From Glossina fuscipes (Eukaryota > Arthropoda > Insecta > Diptera > Glossinidae), in assembly GCF_014805625.2 (NCBI RefSeq), contig NW_023998457.1:1078495-1142494 (forward strand): a DNA stretch of 64,000 nucleotides, given 5' to 3'. The notes beneath the pieces were generated by a model, which worked only from the letters and a program-made list of their open reading frames with translations, did no database searches and was not told where the DNA came from. Numbering within the stretch: the stretch's first letter is position 1; every line of letters begins with the position of its first letter. A program made the position numbers and the translations under genes. Shown here piece after piece: positions 32,873-44,900 of the stretch.

Positions 32873-33182
32873 AATTAATATGTTATAGGTCCGTCACGTC
32901 CTTTTTTTGCCTTTTTACGATGCTGTGAAATAAAAATATTTACTAGTGTTGCAAGAACTTCAAAGACCTCGCCGGGAACAAAGAGAACAGCGGTCCGCAC
33001 GGCCATCAGCGTAGACCGACAAACGACATGCTAAGGAAGTCACAGGTATGATGCTCGACAATCGTCGATTGACATTTCGCTGTGAGTAGTTCATTTGAAT
33101 CAATCCAAATCGTTTTACATCTTTAACGTTTTAAATCTTTACGGGTTCCTTGCAACCATTCAATTGTTTGGGAATAAATTTT
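32873..33182. other. Unique-looking DNA between SINE copies
   Basis: Nothing recognised. A TGGGAATAAATTTTG stretch immediately precedes the T-run of the next SINE. Confidence 0.4.
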
Positions 33183-33390
33183 GTTTTTTTTTTTTTTTTT
33201 TTATAAAACCAATGATTCAATGGATGTATCTTATTCGTGTAATACGATGACAGTCGGAAAGAAGCGAAGAAGAAGAGAAAGAGGTAGAGAAAGTGACGGT
33301 CGCAGCCTAATGGTCATGTGCACAATCGATAAGCGATGCGACCAAAGTAAACCTTACCGCATTTGAGATTTGAACCCGCGAACAGTAAAA
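33183..33390 (-). mobile_element. Family A tRNA-derived SINE, copy 2, poly-A tail
   Basis: On the - strand it reads GTTCGCGGGTTCAAATC (B box, complement of 33367-33380), AATGCGGTAAGG, GATTGTGCACATGACCATTA, GGCTGCGACC, a T/C-rich stretch, GCTTCTTTCCGACTGTCATC and a tail of about 18 A (T-run at 33185-33202). The A-box portion of the head is missing. The poly-A tail shows the orientation and supports retroposition. Confidence 0.82.
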
Positions 33391-33900
33391 AAAAAATCGA
33401 AAAAATAATTAAAATTACTTGGCTGTCAAACACTATTCATCTTCAATTCTCTATTGTCTATTTCACGTTCTTTGGCACTCTGTTCTGGTGTAGAGCCGAC
33501 TTGACATCCTTCGCTTTTTCTCCAGAAATCCTAGAAACTCTCCAAAGGTAGCATAACGATTTTACCACAAAAAAGGCAAAAGTTTATCGATTCAAACAGA
33601 ACATATTTATTTTATTAACGATCATTTCGAGAACATTAAAAAAAAACATTCGAAGTTTGATGAAAAAAAGGTAGGAACATTTTTCTTGAAGGACTCTGCA
33701 CGTCAATGGTCGCCACGCGCAGTAATTATGAACCATGACGGACGAATAGATCGATTTAACGACTGGCTGAATTACCGCTGATGCGCTGATGCGCTGATGG
33801 GCTGATGGACTGCATAAATCTAATTGTGAACTTAGCGATCCATGCAACATGTTAAAGGCTAAGAATTGAAATCTATTTTTTTTTCCTTTAAAAAGCTCTT
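33391..33900. other. Unique-looking DNA with a short 9-bp repeat
   Basis: GCTGATGCGCTGATGCGCTG (about 33777-33810) is a tiny tandem repeat. The 88-codon - frame has no recognisable motif. Confidence 0.4.
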
Positions 33901-35440
33901 CAAATTGTATATCTAACTATTTAAACATAAATAATTTCCCCATAAAACACACACTTAACCTAAAACACCCTTCAAAAATTTGTTGACAATATACCGGCAA
34001 TACGTTTAGTAACCACCGATTTATGAAATGCATTTTTATAATCAAATCGAATCGTAACGAGAAAATAATTTCAAAAGAATGTAACGAAAGTGAGAGAAAC
34101 AAAAACGAAAAAAAAAAGAAAAAAAACAAGCCAACAAATGTTTTTGACATCGTAGATAACTGTATGGGCGTTAACCTCCATTTTCATTTTCTTCCCACCT
34201 CCCCCATCCCATCGTTTCTTACTATTTTTCCCTTTTGCTAAATGGACTGCAATGTAATTTTATACTTGTGTCATATGCCGTTGAAATAATAATTATTAAT
34301 GTTGTTATTGTCAGTTGATAAGTGAATGACGTAAAGGATTGCAGAGAAGGAGAAGCAAATGCAAAGGAGGTTAGATGGCTTATATGAAAGCGAAATAAAA
34401 TAAATCAAGTGCTTAAGAGGGAGGCAACGAGGAAAAAAAAAAGAAGTGAAGAAATGTCTTTGATTATCATAGATGTAGTTGCATAAAGCATACATTTAGG
34501 ATGAAGGTATGATAAATTTGTACTTTCGTTTGTAACGCTCGGAAATATGCTACAGAAATAACATTGAACAAAGAAATTCTTGATTAGCCGGATTCTGTTA
34601 TGAGAGACAACTATGTGTTTTCTTCTTATAGTGTTTACGATGTTTTTTTTTATGAAGTTTGACATTCTGCCGCAGTCGTCGCAGCAAAATTCTCCTTTAT
34701 TGTAAATTTTTTTTATAAAAGAAAGCAAAAAAACAAAAGTCCTTTATGCCTTGTGACGAGTGTTTACGATGTTGCTCTGAATACGCCTGTAAATGAAATA
34801 TATCTTGTACCTTAGCCGGCATGTCCGTTCGTCGGTGATCTGTTAAGGAGACTAGCCATGGCTAATGATGAGGGCGGTGAACATAGACGTGCTCCGCCCA
34901 TAGACTAGCTTATTAGATGAATATTATAATTATTCAATTTTCAGCTTACAACAATAAGAGCTGTGGTGTTGTATGTTGCTTACGACAGAAGAATGCTCTT
35001 CTATAGCGAAAGATTATAATTATGTCTTGATTAATGTCAATTTCAATTGGCTGAGTTGAATTTAGAGACATACTGTGTTGGGACAATTCGATCATTAGAA
35101 GCGATATGATGATTATGACTTATACGTCCTAGCAAAACTTGTTGTAAAGCGGAAAAATATCTGTGACTGATACTGAAACTGTCACCCTGACAGATATTGA
35201 TAGGAAAGTCCGTCCGGCTAATTAATTTTGCTCGACTAATTTTATTGTGGTTGTTGGGTATTAAACGTTCGCTGTGAGATCAATAAATAATTTTCATATT
35301 TATTTTCGTTAAAGTAAAGTATGCCGGTTCCCTGAGTATTATTACTTACAGCATATCCGCTGTTTATGACAAGACAAGACAAGACAAAGCTTTGCAATAT
35401 AGGTTAAATAAGCTGCCTTTAAAGTTATTTGTATAATTCA
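33901..35440. other. Unique-looking DNA, partly A-rich, no gene recognised
   Basis: A-rich tract at 34104-34128. The 107-codon - frame (34405-34728) lacks recognisable motifs. GACAA repeats near 35369-35385. Confidence 0.4.
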
Positions 35441-36749
35441 AATGCAAAAGAAAAACAAAAACAACAACAACAACAGAAGAAACTCTTACTTTTATGTTTA
35501 AAAATATTCCTCATCGCTGATGAATATTATTCCCGGAATTAATTCAATAAATCTGAAGCTAAAACTAATTTGACACATGCAAAATATCTGCTTAAATGCT
35601 TATATATATATATATATATATATATCTTTTTCACATCGTTAAATTTCAAATTTTCAAAAAAAAAAACTCACCTATTCAATGATGCGAGCATCCTTCGAAA
35701 TGGATGTGCGTGCCTGTGTGTGTGTGAAAAAATCCACAAAACATTATTTAAACAAACAACAAATTCATAAAACATATCAAATCATAATTTATTAGCTACA
35801 CTGCTAACACACATTATGCAACAGAAATAAAAAATAAAAGAAAACCACCAAAAATTCACTTCAGACAAAGATCAGGAGATGCAAAAAAAAAAAAAAACAC
35901 AACAACAAAATAAAAACATGTTTAAGTTGAAATTTTATGTAGCGAACGTCAACTGACACATTTCGATGAAGATGAATAAGGTAATAATCATTTGGAAAAT
36001 GTTAAACATTTAACAAGCGTAACCCACGAGAACAAGACGCGGCAGACCCACGAGAAAATAAAATTCAGGTATTTGATGGATACACATTATAAACGACACT
36101 CCAACCAACCAAGCAGCCAGCCAGCCAGCCAGCCAGCCAACTAACCAACCAACCAACCAACCAACCAACCAACCCACCACCGCAACCACCACCATTACCA
36201 ATCATGAAGAATAAATCGTAAAGATATTCTCAAAGCGTATAACCGATACCATCAACATTTCTTTTGCCCTCGCCTAAAAAACAAAAAAAAAAAAACATAT
36301 GTATACGCATTAAAGCGAAATTATGATGCATTGGCATAATCACAAGTTTTGTTTGTGGTCTTTGTCCAAATTTCTCAACCAAGAACCCAAAAAAACAAAA
36401 ACAACAAAAAATAAATAAAGGAAATATAAAAAATGAATGAGTGACTGAATGAATGAATGCTGCTTGAATAAGCAACACGACATAATTCATTTTTATTTAT
36501 TATTTGCATATATGTCCAGCATAAATCAAACGAATACACCTTTATATCTAAATGTTTCAATTTTCCATCGGACCACTTATGAAGATCTTAATACCAGAAG
36601 TTTCCAATCCAATTTAGATCAAAAGTGTTTTCATTTCTACTAAGGATTCTTCCTGCTATCCTGTTGATGCCGTAGTAGACAGAATGCGTGGAACTAACTA
36701 CCGCCCATCGCTAATATCGTAGATCGATTTTATTATACTTTATATCGTA
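35441..36749. other. Microsatellite-rich single-copy-looking DNA
   Basis: (CAA)n near 35458-35474, (TA)n at 35600-35626, A-runs at 35883-35897 and 36281-36294, and a compound (AGCC)/(AACC) array. No TE relic until the SINE at 36750. Confidence 0.5.
36101..36177 (+). repeat. Compound (CCAG)n (CCAA)n microsatellite
   Basis: About six AGCC units followed by about nine AACC units. The - strand frame over it (Trp-Leu-Val-Gly repeats) is an artefact. Confidence 0.9.
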
Positions 36750-36990
36750 GGTCCGAAGGACCTAGTCAAGTAGGTAAGAATCGTTGTGTTCGCGGGTTCA
36801 AATCGCAGTGCAATAGAGTTTGCTTTATTCATCACTGTTCAGTCGGAACGGGTATAGCACTTGTCGATTGTCAACACATCCATTAGGTTCCTGTCACCTC
36901 TCTATATATATTTTTCCCTTCTCTTCCCTCACTTCTTTCTGACCGTCTTCACGTTATGCCTTGAGTGAATAGCCATTTAAAAAAATAATG
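36750..36990 (+). mobile_element. Family A tRNA-derived SINE, copy 3
   Basis: A-box-like TAGTCAAGTAGG (36763-36774) and B-box-like CGCGGGTTCAAATCG (36791-36805). Then TGCAATAGAGTTTGC, GATTGTCAACACATCCATTA (about 36875), a T/C-rich stretch, CACTTCTTTCTGACCGTCTT, TGCCTTGAGTGAATAGCCAT and an A-rich tail. Collinear with the copies at 31829, 33183 (-) and 53296. Confidence 0.8.
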
Positions 36991-37589
36991 TAGGGCTTCA
37001 ACTTACTTCGAGTTTCTTGTGTACGTTTGGAGCTCAAAGAGCAGCAGAAACGTCATTAATTATAAGTCAATGCTTGATTTTTTTAAGAACATTCTTGTTT
37101 AGTGTACTTGTTGCAATTTTCACAGCCGCTGATCTGTGTCCGATCTGTGACCTATTTATTTAACATTTTGCAAGCTTAGTAACCGCTTAGCGGATATCTG
37201 TCACACAAAACATAAGCAATTAATTCAAGATCTGTTTTTAAAGTTTGCCATACGTCGCCTTATATCCGTAATAGACTTTTTGAAGATCTTTCAATTTATC
37301 GCTATCCTATAATTGCTAGCGCTTTCTTTTAAATTTTACTTACGCAAACTTCTACTAACACGATAGAAACTGACTGATCAAGAACGTTTTCGTTAACTTG
37401 TGTACTAGTGTTCTCACCGCACAGATTGGCCAGAGTTCTACTCTATTTGCGACGATCAGACCGCTAGGTTAAATTGCCCGAATGACCTTCTTTTTGATGA
37501 CTCCAGTCTTCTAGGCGATCTTGCTCCATCCACACAGTCTTGTAGTCTTGTAGTCGTTAATGTCATTACAAAGTTACTCCATATAACAT
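36991..37589. other. Mixed DNA upstream of the jockey-like LINE relic
   Basis: No motif recognised. It may include decayed LINE sequence. Confidence 0.3.
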
Positions 37590-38320
37590 ATTGGTCTCTC
37601 TAGGTTGAGTAGGGTACCATACATGAGATTTTATAGGAAAGATGGACGACGACTATGGTACACACACATCTTGATCGTTAATGTTGCCTTTTCCGTTCTT
37701 AAATGCATAGTTCTGTCTTGCAAATGGCTTCTTGTCATCTTAACTAGAGAGGCACCCAGTCGTCGACGACAAATTGACGCATTTGAATAGGTCCAAAGAA
37801 ACATACTACTCCTTGCGCTGCGTAGTTGAGGATGGTACTCTGATCATATCATTTCTCCGTCTGAACGTAGGTTAAAAATAATTAATCTTCCCATCGATCT
37901 TCTTAGAGAAAAGGCTCGAGTGCCTACGGCTTTTATTTATGGCTAAGTTAATATGAGACGATCTATGCTACTCGGAGTTGCTTAATAAAATTGTCTTTAA
38001 TGCTCCTGGTAGGTATATACTCGGCATTATGTGCCAGGTAGGTTCTCGTAATGTCATGCTAATTATGTGCTTTACGATAAGTTTCGTGACTATAGATTCC
38101 TACCAAACCTTTAAATGTTGCCTATGCACGACACTAATTACCAAACTTTTTTTTACTTGTGTATTATTTATTTCTATATACATATTATATTTCTCGAAAT
38201 TAATATATTTAACTTTAAGATTATTATCAAAAGCTCTATTGTTGTTCGTGTTATCCTTTCGAGTATAATGACAAACGTTTACCTCTCGTTTGCCAAGTTA
38301 AATAAATATATATAAATATA
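37590..38320 (+). mobile_element. Jockey-like non-LTR retrotransposon, 3' end (dead)
   Basis: Broken translation on + resembles the C-terminal tail of jockey-clade reverse transcriptases: IDAFE*VQRNILLLALR (about 37765-37825), PSERRLKIINLPIDLLREKA (about 37856-37916), then LLNKIVFNAPGR (37978-38013) and SYQTFK. These match the expected order ('I-RVQR-FL-ALR', 'LP-YE-R-LINL', 'LL-KINFN-P-R') known for jockey-like elements. Stops and frameshifts are present. The relic ends in an AAATAAATATATATAAATA tail (about 38301-38317), typical of a LINE 3' end. The 5' part is absent. Confidence 0.75.
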
Positions 38321-38989
38321 AGATAACAGTTTCCCACCCAGTCATGCTGAAATCATTTCTAATACCTAATTTGTTTTTCCCGGTACATTCAATAGCAAAT
38401 CGTTTTTTGATAAAGTCAAACTTGACCTTAGAAAAGCAATTTCGGTTCATAATCTCTTTTACTAATCTAATTAGTAGCAAAACTTTTCTCACTTTCTCAC
38501 GGATCTGTAGAAGGACGCTCTATCTAATCGGATACCGGGCTTTTGCAACAAATTAGCCTTTGTCACAGTGTTGACAAAAGGACAAGTTTAAAGCCTGACC
38601 GCTGGAAATATTCCACTTATTATAGTCTTCGTCAAAAGTCTCGTACTTTTGTCAAGATCAGCCAACCTTCTAAGTATATAGTGTATAATCTCATCAAAAT
38701 TCTGTGCTCTGCTCGGGGCAAGTTTTCAATTTTCTGCGTTTGTTTTCTTGTCTCCTGAAATGATGTTGGTGCTCGTAGAACCCACACTTGGTGGAAAAAT
38801 ATTTCAATAGCTCGTCAATTTCACCCAAAGTCACATGTCTCGTCTCGAGTGCCACTCCAATCTCTTTAAATTACTTAGTCTAGTAAAGTTAATGTTCCTT
38901 GACGAGGGAAAAAAGGCAAGCATTTTAAAAAATGAAACTCTTGATCAATATTCAATAGGTATTTAATGTAAATATCTCCCCTGCAGCTT
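38321..38989 (+). other. Mixed DNA with a possible RT fragment
   Basis: A stretch near 38595-38625 (LKPDRWKYS) is reminiscent of the segment before the first reverse-transcriptase motif of LINEs ('-P--WK-S'), but what follows is not convincing. Otherwise nothing recognised. Confidence 0.25.
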
Positions 38990-39550
38990 AATCTTACGAA
39001 GTCTGCTGACGGGTTATTTTAGCGTAATCCAGCGCCTCCCAGAGAGTAAGACAAGAAGCTAAAGTCTCTGCTATAACTGGAGTATCAAGTGGATTTAATT
39101 TGAATGACCAATAAACCCACTCTGACGAATGTTGAGGCTCTAGATTTTCGCTTTCTGTCGCAGTTTGAAAACCACTGCCACTTTTCCCCGAAGAACAGTG
39201 CATAGCAGTCAGGAGTTACTAGCACAACTAAAAGTTTCCCTCCAAAAGAAGTTCCTCTACATAGCCTTATACAGTAGGTGGGCCCCTGATCCACGTGGAG
39301 CTTAAATTTAAACAATGAAGCCTCTAGCACTGCTTTGCGTGACTGCAGTCATACTTGCCTTTTAGTCTACCATACAATCTGGGTTAGCCAAATCCAAACT
39401 GTACTTTCTTAAGATATATGTTCGTCGGCAGATACAGTTGACATGGCTTACCCAATGCTGCCAACTACTAAAACTTCTCAGTATTCTACAACCCAACTGA
39501 TTGATTACCTCAGTTAGTTTGTGTTTCCTTATTACAGAGGGTAACATAAA
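38990..39550 (-). mobile_element. LINE relic with RT end and probable RNase H (dead)
   Basis: On - from 39547 down, the text includes HVNCICRRTYILRKYSL (about 39440-39390), similar to the 'HV--ICRR-Y--LR' region late in LINE reverse transcriptases. Further 3' (39203-38994) it reads GKSGSGF, then FKLNPLDTPVIAETLA, TLWEALDYA. The spacing of GSGF and the later AE-A---AL pattern fit a type I RNase H domain as found in I-clade LINEs. The DGS motif that should precede is lost or frame-shifted. Broken, inactive. The family assignment is inference. Confidence 0.5.
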
Positions 39551-40060
39551 GTTGTAATATAATTAATAAACTTCACAGGTTTACCGTTGGCAGCATACAT
39601 ATATAATAGCAGGTGTTTTCCTTCGCGTCATCAAGGTATAGATCGTTTTTTTTTTTTTTTTTAAAAACTCATTGAACTCATTTGAATTTCTATGGAAAAC
39701 TATCTGAATGATGCTCTCTTTTATAATACAAATAACTGAATAATGTTACAAATGCAAATGTTTAACATTTTGTATTATCTCACCAAGTACACTACCGACT
39801 GATCCACTTAGTAATTAGAACTTTAACAGATTTTCGGGCATTTGTAAGCGTTTCACCTCATCTCTTAATATTAAATCGGATCGTTTTCCAAGCTCCCAAG
39901 GCCCCTAAACATATTTTCGTATTAACTATTTTTGTATTTCCTAAGGAAAAACTAAGTTTTAAAAGCGTTAAATAACTTAAATAAATCATAAAATCTTAAT
40001 GGAATATCGGTTACAACATCCGCATTCTTTAATTCTTCGTACATTTCAATTTCTCATAGG
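39551..40060. other. AT-rich DNA, nothing recognised
   Basis: T-run at about 39647-39661. No motif otherwise. Confidence 0.4.
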
Positions 40061-40743
40061 TGTTACAGTTTCTTCCCTCTTTCTCAGTCTCGCTCTCGCT
40101 CGCTCTTACTCTCTCTCTCCCTCTCTTCATTTCAAATCAAACTAAACATTTGCACAACTTGTCGGCCTTTTTACTTTAATCATAATTGAAGCACGCTTTT
40201 CAGTGAAAAAATCGCAGCACATTGTTTATAAATTGCATAAAAAGTGTTAATTAACAACTAATTAATATAAAACTAATTCCGTCGTCCGCAACTATATATA
40301 CACATGCATATATATATATATATAATTGCGATATTAAAGAGTAGCAAAGTAGCGGCTTCTTATTAACCATCGAATAAAAAAAAAAAAGCAACAAGAAGCA
40401 CACAACAAATGGACAATAAAAAAATAAACAAGAAGACCACAAGAAATTACAAAAAAAAAATGACAAAATCCAAGACAACACATTTATTATTGTGCGGAAC
40501 AGAAGAGCATAAATCTTCTTTACGTGATTTTTTCATTTTGTTTCTGCCTTTAAGTCAAGTACGCTGTGGTTGCCGTTACTGTTTCAGTATGTTAAACATT
40601 AACAAGTTCATGGCAGACATGCGACAAACGCAATGAACGTCACAAATGCCAAATGATATGTCACATTATGTCCAGTATGCCTTCCAATAAGATATTTTTA
40701 TATACATATGTTGATCGCGTACGCTTATTCGCTCATTTCATGC

Positions 40744-40786
40744 CATCATTGTCGTCATCGTCGTCATCGTCGTCATCGTCATCAAA
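40744..40786 (+). repeat. (TCGTCA)n-type hexamer tract
   Basis: Imperfect repeats of CGTCAT. The serine-run frame over it is chance. Confidence 0.8.
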
Positions 40787-40837
40787 GCGTAACGTCTTGA
40801 CTTGTCTCGCTTTTGAGATAACGATAGAAAGACTACT

Positions 40838-40839
<2 letters not shown>

Positions 40840-40875
<36 letters not shown>
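40840..40875. repeat. (TA)18 microsatellite
   Basis: Uninterrupted TA dinucleotide run of about 36 bp. Confidence 0.9.
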
Positions 40876-40876
<1 letters not shown>

Positions 40877-41429
40877 ATAGTAAACCAAGTTCGATGATGA
40901 AGCAATTAAATATTGATCACGTTTTACGCGACGTTAACCATCATCCATCAAAATAAGCATTACGTAGTGAAATATAATACAATATATATATGTGAATGTA
41001 TGCGCATGTGAAGAATATGTGAGTCGATGAATCGGTGGCAGTCTGAGATTGTTTTACTTGTTGCAATATATCACAAGGATCACAATTTAATGGTGACAAA
41101 AAACAATATGAGTTGACAAACTCTAACAACATAAATACATATATATATGTATAAATATATATATATATATATATAACAATAACAACAACAATAGCGGTAA
41201 GAGTAAGAGGAAGATATAAAGGCATAAAAACATTAGTGGCGTTGCACTTGATTTGCTTCAAAGCGCAAACCAGACATGCATAGCGCATTAAAACGATGGC
41301 GGTTCCTCTTCTGAGATATCATATAAAGTTTTTACTTCAATAATAGTTTTCTTCTTTTTTGTTATTTCATTTTCTTGTTTTTGTTATTGTTTAAGTAAGT
41401 AAGAATCGTTTATAATATTTTATTGTTAT

Positions 41430-41431
<2 letters not shown>

Positions 41432-41473
<42 letters not shown>

Positions 41474-41505
41474 CAAAAAAAATTTTAAAATTTTTTTTTA
41501 AAATT
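41432..41505. repeat. T38 run followed by an A/T palindrome
   Basis: Thirty-eight consecutive T, then AACCC and A8 T4 A4 T9 A4 text that can fold on itself. It could be genuine low-complexity DNA or a consensus artefact. Confidence 0.8.
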
Positions 41506-42039
41506 TGGTGTTTTACTCTTCACCGCACTTTTGATTGTGTGTTGTTTGGCGATCGTAGTCTTTCGTAATTTACGCACACAAATCTTATTTGATGTTGGTT
41601 ACGTTGCGTTATATTTGCGATTCTTTAGGCCTTTGTTTCGCTGCACTGATTGAAACCTGCCGAATGTTTGACAGCTTTGAAATGTTATTAATGTTCGCAT
41701 GCGGTAGGTTGCAATTTTTGACGTTCTGTAATGAATGACATTCGTATTCGCTTTGCCTCTCCTTCATTCATTCTTAAGCCGTGAAACCTTAGATACACTT
41801 ATGCATCGTCTCAACTCCATAAACAATCTGTATTCAATGCTTATTACGTTTAATTTCGCAACATTTCTTTTTTCCTTTTTTTTTTCTATCATACAAAGAG
41901 TTTATTATACTCTTTGCAAGATCGATAATGATTTCAAAGGTAAAGAAAATATATTTAATTACGAGTTAATGTAATGTAACAATTATTGCCACGAGCAGCA
42001 AATAGGATCATGAGATTGTAACGCATTTATTTTCACTTA

Positions 42040-42455
42040 ATGGATATATTTTCTTTGAGAAGATTCCCGAAAGACGGGAAAAAGACTATAGGTGGACACC
42101 GCTCACCATTAAATACCATATCGCACATCGAGTAATGCCGTTCGTCATGTAACAACTTTTCCAAATAAATCGTTGAAAAATTTGTTCTATCCGAACCATT
42201 TTCATTAGTACTCGTCGTTGAGTCGAAACAAGTCGATATCATCGAAACATCTCAAAAATTTCGCCATCTAGACTGAAGACAAGATATCAATCGGATCGGA
42301 TGAAGAGACGACCAACAAGCTTAGATCAATTCTAAGAGTGACTTTGATCGACATAATAAAAAGCGGATTTGTCTCCAGTCTTTCTTGGTGTTACGTATAT
42401 CCGCACGAACTTGATGCACCCTTGTCCCACATGCGGTGTTGTGTATAATAATGGG
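42040..42455 (+). mobile_element. Family R fragment
   Basis: CTATCCGAACCATTTTCATT (near 42187), AGTACTCGTCGTTGAGTCG, AACATCTCAAAAATTTCG (near 42245), ACAAGCTTAGATCAATTC (near 42315), and right-end text ACTTGATGCACCC...GTGTTGTGTATAATA (near 42410-42450). The left half is missing or unrecognisable. Confidence 0.65.
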
Positions 42456-43130
42456 AGAGTAAATTAAAGCTTGTTAGCAAATATGATTCATTTTAACTTT
42501 CTAATCTGTCTGCGACAGTGTAAGTTAATCTATCGGTTATGCGTAACACGTTACTGCTGGGGAAGTAATATTTGTCAGCGAAAGTTTTACCAGGTTTAGC
42601 CCATGGAGTATAAGATGGGGAATTTCCTATAATAATGCAAAAAAATACAAGATTGCATTAAAACCTTTAAACCTAAAAGCTCTAGATATTTACTTCATTT
42701 GACTAGAATGATCAGTAAAAATTTTATATGAAGCGTAGTGTTTTACAAAAAGTATTGAGCTGTTAAGCGCTAAATACGCTAATGCTAGTCAAGTTCACGT
42801 ACAATTTATGGAATTTTTAGTACATACTTCTAGGCGTTGGAAATATTTTGAAAACTTAACATATATCCTAGGTTAGCGCGCATGCAGTTCCGAAATATTT
42901 TGCTATGGCAGACATAGTAATAATATATGTAACTCAAATTAGTTGTAATGATCACTGAATAGTTCAGGATGGTGGACGTTGAACGGGATGAGCAATCCTT
43001 TAACACTCATGCATAATTAACTATTTGAGCATGGTGGGTAACCGAAATTTAGCTCATAGCTTTTCTTATTGGATGCTTTTTTGTAACATTTGTTGACATC
43101 TTGACAATTAACATTTGATATGTGACCCAA
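42456..43130. other. AT-rich DNA, nothing recognised
   Basis: No coding frame or repeat supported. Confidence 0.4.
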
Positions 43131-43788
43131 TTTTATCGTAAAGCTTTTCACATTTATTTCATTGCTTTCAACTATGTACGAGAGATACTATTTGCACATA
43201 AGATAACTATAAAATGGAAACCTAATTAAGTAAGATACAAAGAAGAAAGTCAAGTCATATAAAAAGTAAACAAATGTCAAATGCAAATCTATATATAAAA
43301 GTAAACAATAGAAATACTGAATTAAATCAACAAAAATAAAGAAGAAAACAAAACGTAAATGTAAATGTAACAATTTCTTTCAAAAAACACAAACACAGCT
43401 ACAATGCGGTGCAAATCGCTTACATTCAACACACAATAGAGAAAGAAATGTGCTTATGACATCCATTGCAAAAAAAAAAAAAAAAAAAAAAACAAAGAAA
43501 ATATACTATTATGGTAGTGCAAGTGTGTGTGCAGCGAATACTACCACTATTCACCCTCATCTTAGGTTACAAGGCACGGCCTCATTCTACCATTCAACAT
43601 ACGCATCATTAACATTTAAAGTATGATAACTTTTCTCTAACCAGTATAATAATTCTTGTTATATATATAAACATTGCTTGGTTAACCACAAATGAAAACA
43701 AAAAGAAAAAAAGAAGGAACTTAACAAACAGAACTAATGCCAAAGATTCATGTTGCAGATACAATTGTTTGCTATGACAATAACGACT

Positions 43789-43833
<45 letters not shown>

Positions 43834-44900
43834 ATGATGATGACGTGTAATCAGTTCAAAAACTACTTGAATGGACAATAACTAGAAATGAGATAATATG
43901 CCTCTCACACTATTTCCTTACACTATTGTCAAACACTATTGCCTAACGCTACGACCTTACGCTATCAAAACTTCTACAGAGATGTACGAAACGTAAAACC
44001 AGATGTCCTCCTTGTTTAATGAATGCATTTGCAAATTCAGGTACGCACACAGCTGCGAAAATCTATGTAACTTCTAGTCACAACATTTGTTGTCACTTGG
44101 TCTCGGTTTATGTTCGTTAACGTAACCGTAGTGAAATAAGCAAAGTTTTTCCTTTCTCTCTACCTTGAAATATACTGTGACTTGTTAACTGCTTCATATT
44201 TATATTTGAACAAAAAAAAAAAAAAAAGAAAAAAAAAACGCAACAACATCGTTGTTACGCTTATTGCATTGTTGCAAGTGAACAACGAGCCATTTTCATG
44301 CCACATCACACACCCTTTAACCCATAACAATCATGGTATTCAGGTATTCATTTGTTCGTTTTATGTTAAATGTTGTTGCGACTTTCAGCACTTGTCTGCA
44401 ATTTGCAAATTAGTCAAATTGTTCTCCACTTAATAAAATACCGCTTTTATATTATTATCGTTATTATTGTTGCTGCTGTTGTTCTTCTTGTTAACTTTAT
44501 TCAATTACTTCATTAATGTGAGAACTTGAGATAACTGAAGTGAGTAAGAAAAAAAACTCTTGGGGAATTCAATGAGATGCAAAACGAAGTCAAAACGAAT
44601 CAGAGCACCAAGCGAAAAGAGTGAATAAATTGAGGGTGCGATACCATCAACATCAAGTTACACATATACAAATTCGTATTTTACAAAGGTATTCATATCT
44701 TTTTTGTATCTTTCTTTTTTCGTAGATAGTAGAGATAGTAGATTCGTCAAATGTTTGCAATGCATGGAAATGTGCCTTGAAAAGCTTATGTACCGTATCT
44801 ATCACAAAAAAAAAGGGTGCAATCAAATCACTCATCTCGACACGCAAGTCTTTTCGCATGTTTAGCCTTCTTAGTTAAAAACTTGAAAACAGAATGTTAA
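43131..44900. other. Microsatellite-rich single-copy-looking DNA
   Basis: A-run at about 43470-43491, (GAT)n at 43789-43842, degenerate CACTATTGCCTTA repeats at about 43907-43965, an A-rich tract at 44212-44238, and (GTT)-type text at 44460-44482. No gene or TE recognised. Confidence 0.5.
43789..43842 (+). repeat. (GAT)n microsatellite
   Basis: About 14 consecutive GAT triplets with a variant at the right end. The polyhistidine - strand frame is an artefact. Confidence 0.9.

Larger units (their letters stand above)
40061..42039. other. Microsatellite-rich single-copy-looking DNA
   Basis: CT-rich tract with GCTCGCTC (40081-40128), (TA)n at 40308-40323, 40840-40875 and 41154-41175, a CGTCAT array (40744-40786), and a T38 run with an AT palindrome (41432-41505). 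No TE or gene recognised. Confidence 0.5.

Noticed and set aside
34405..34728. 107-codon frame on - as a gene
   Set aside because: AT-rich, phenylalanine/serine-rich low-complexity reading with no motif.
36010..36201. WLVG-repeat frame on -
   Set aside because: Generated by the compound CCAG/CCAA microsatellite.
43609..43878. Polyhistidine frame on -
   Set aside because: Generated entirely by the (GAT)n microsatellite.
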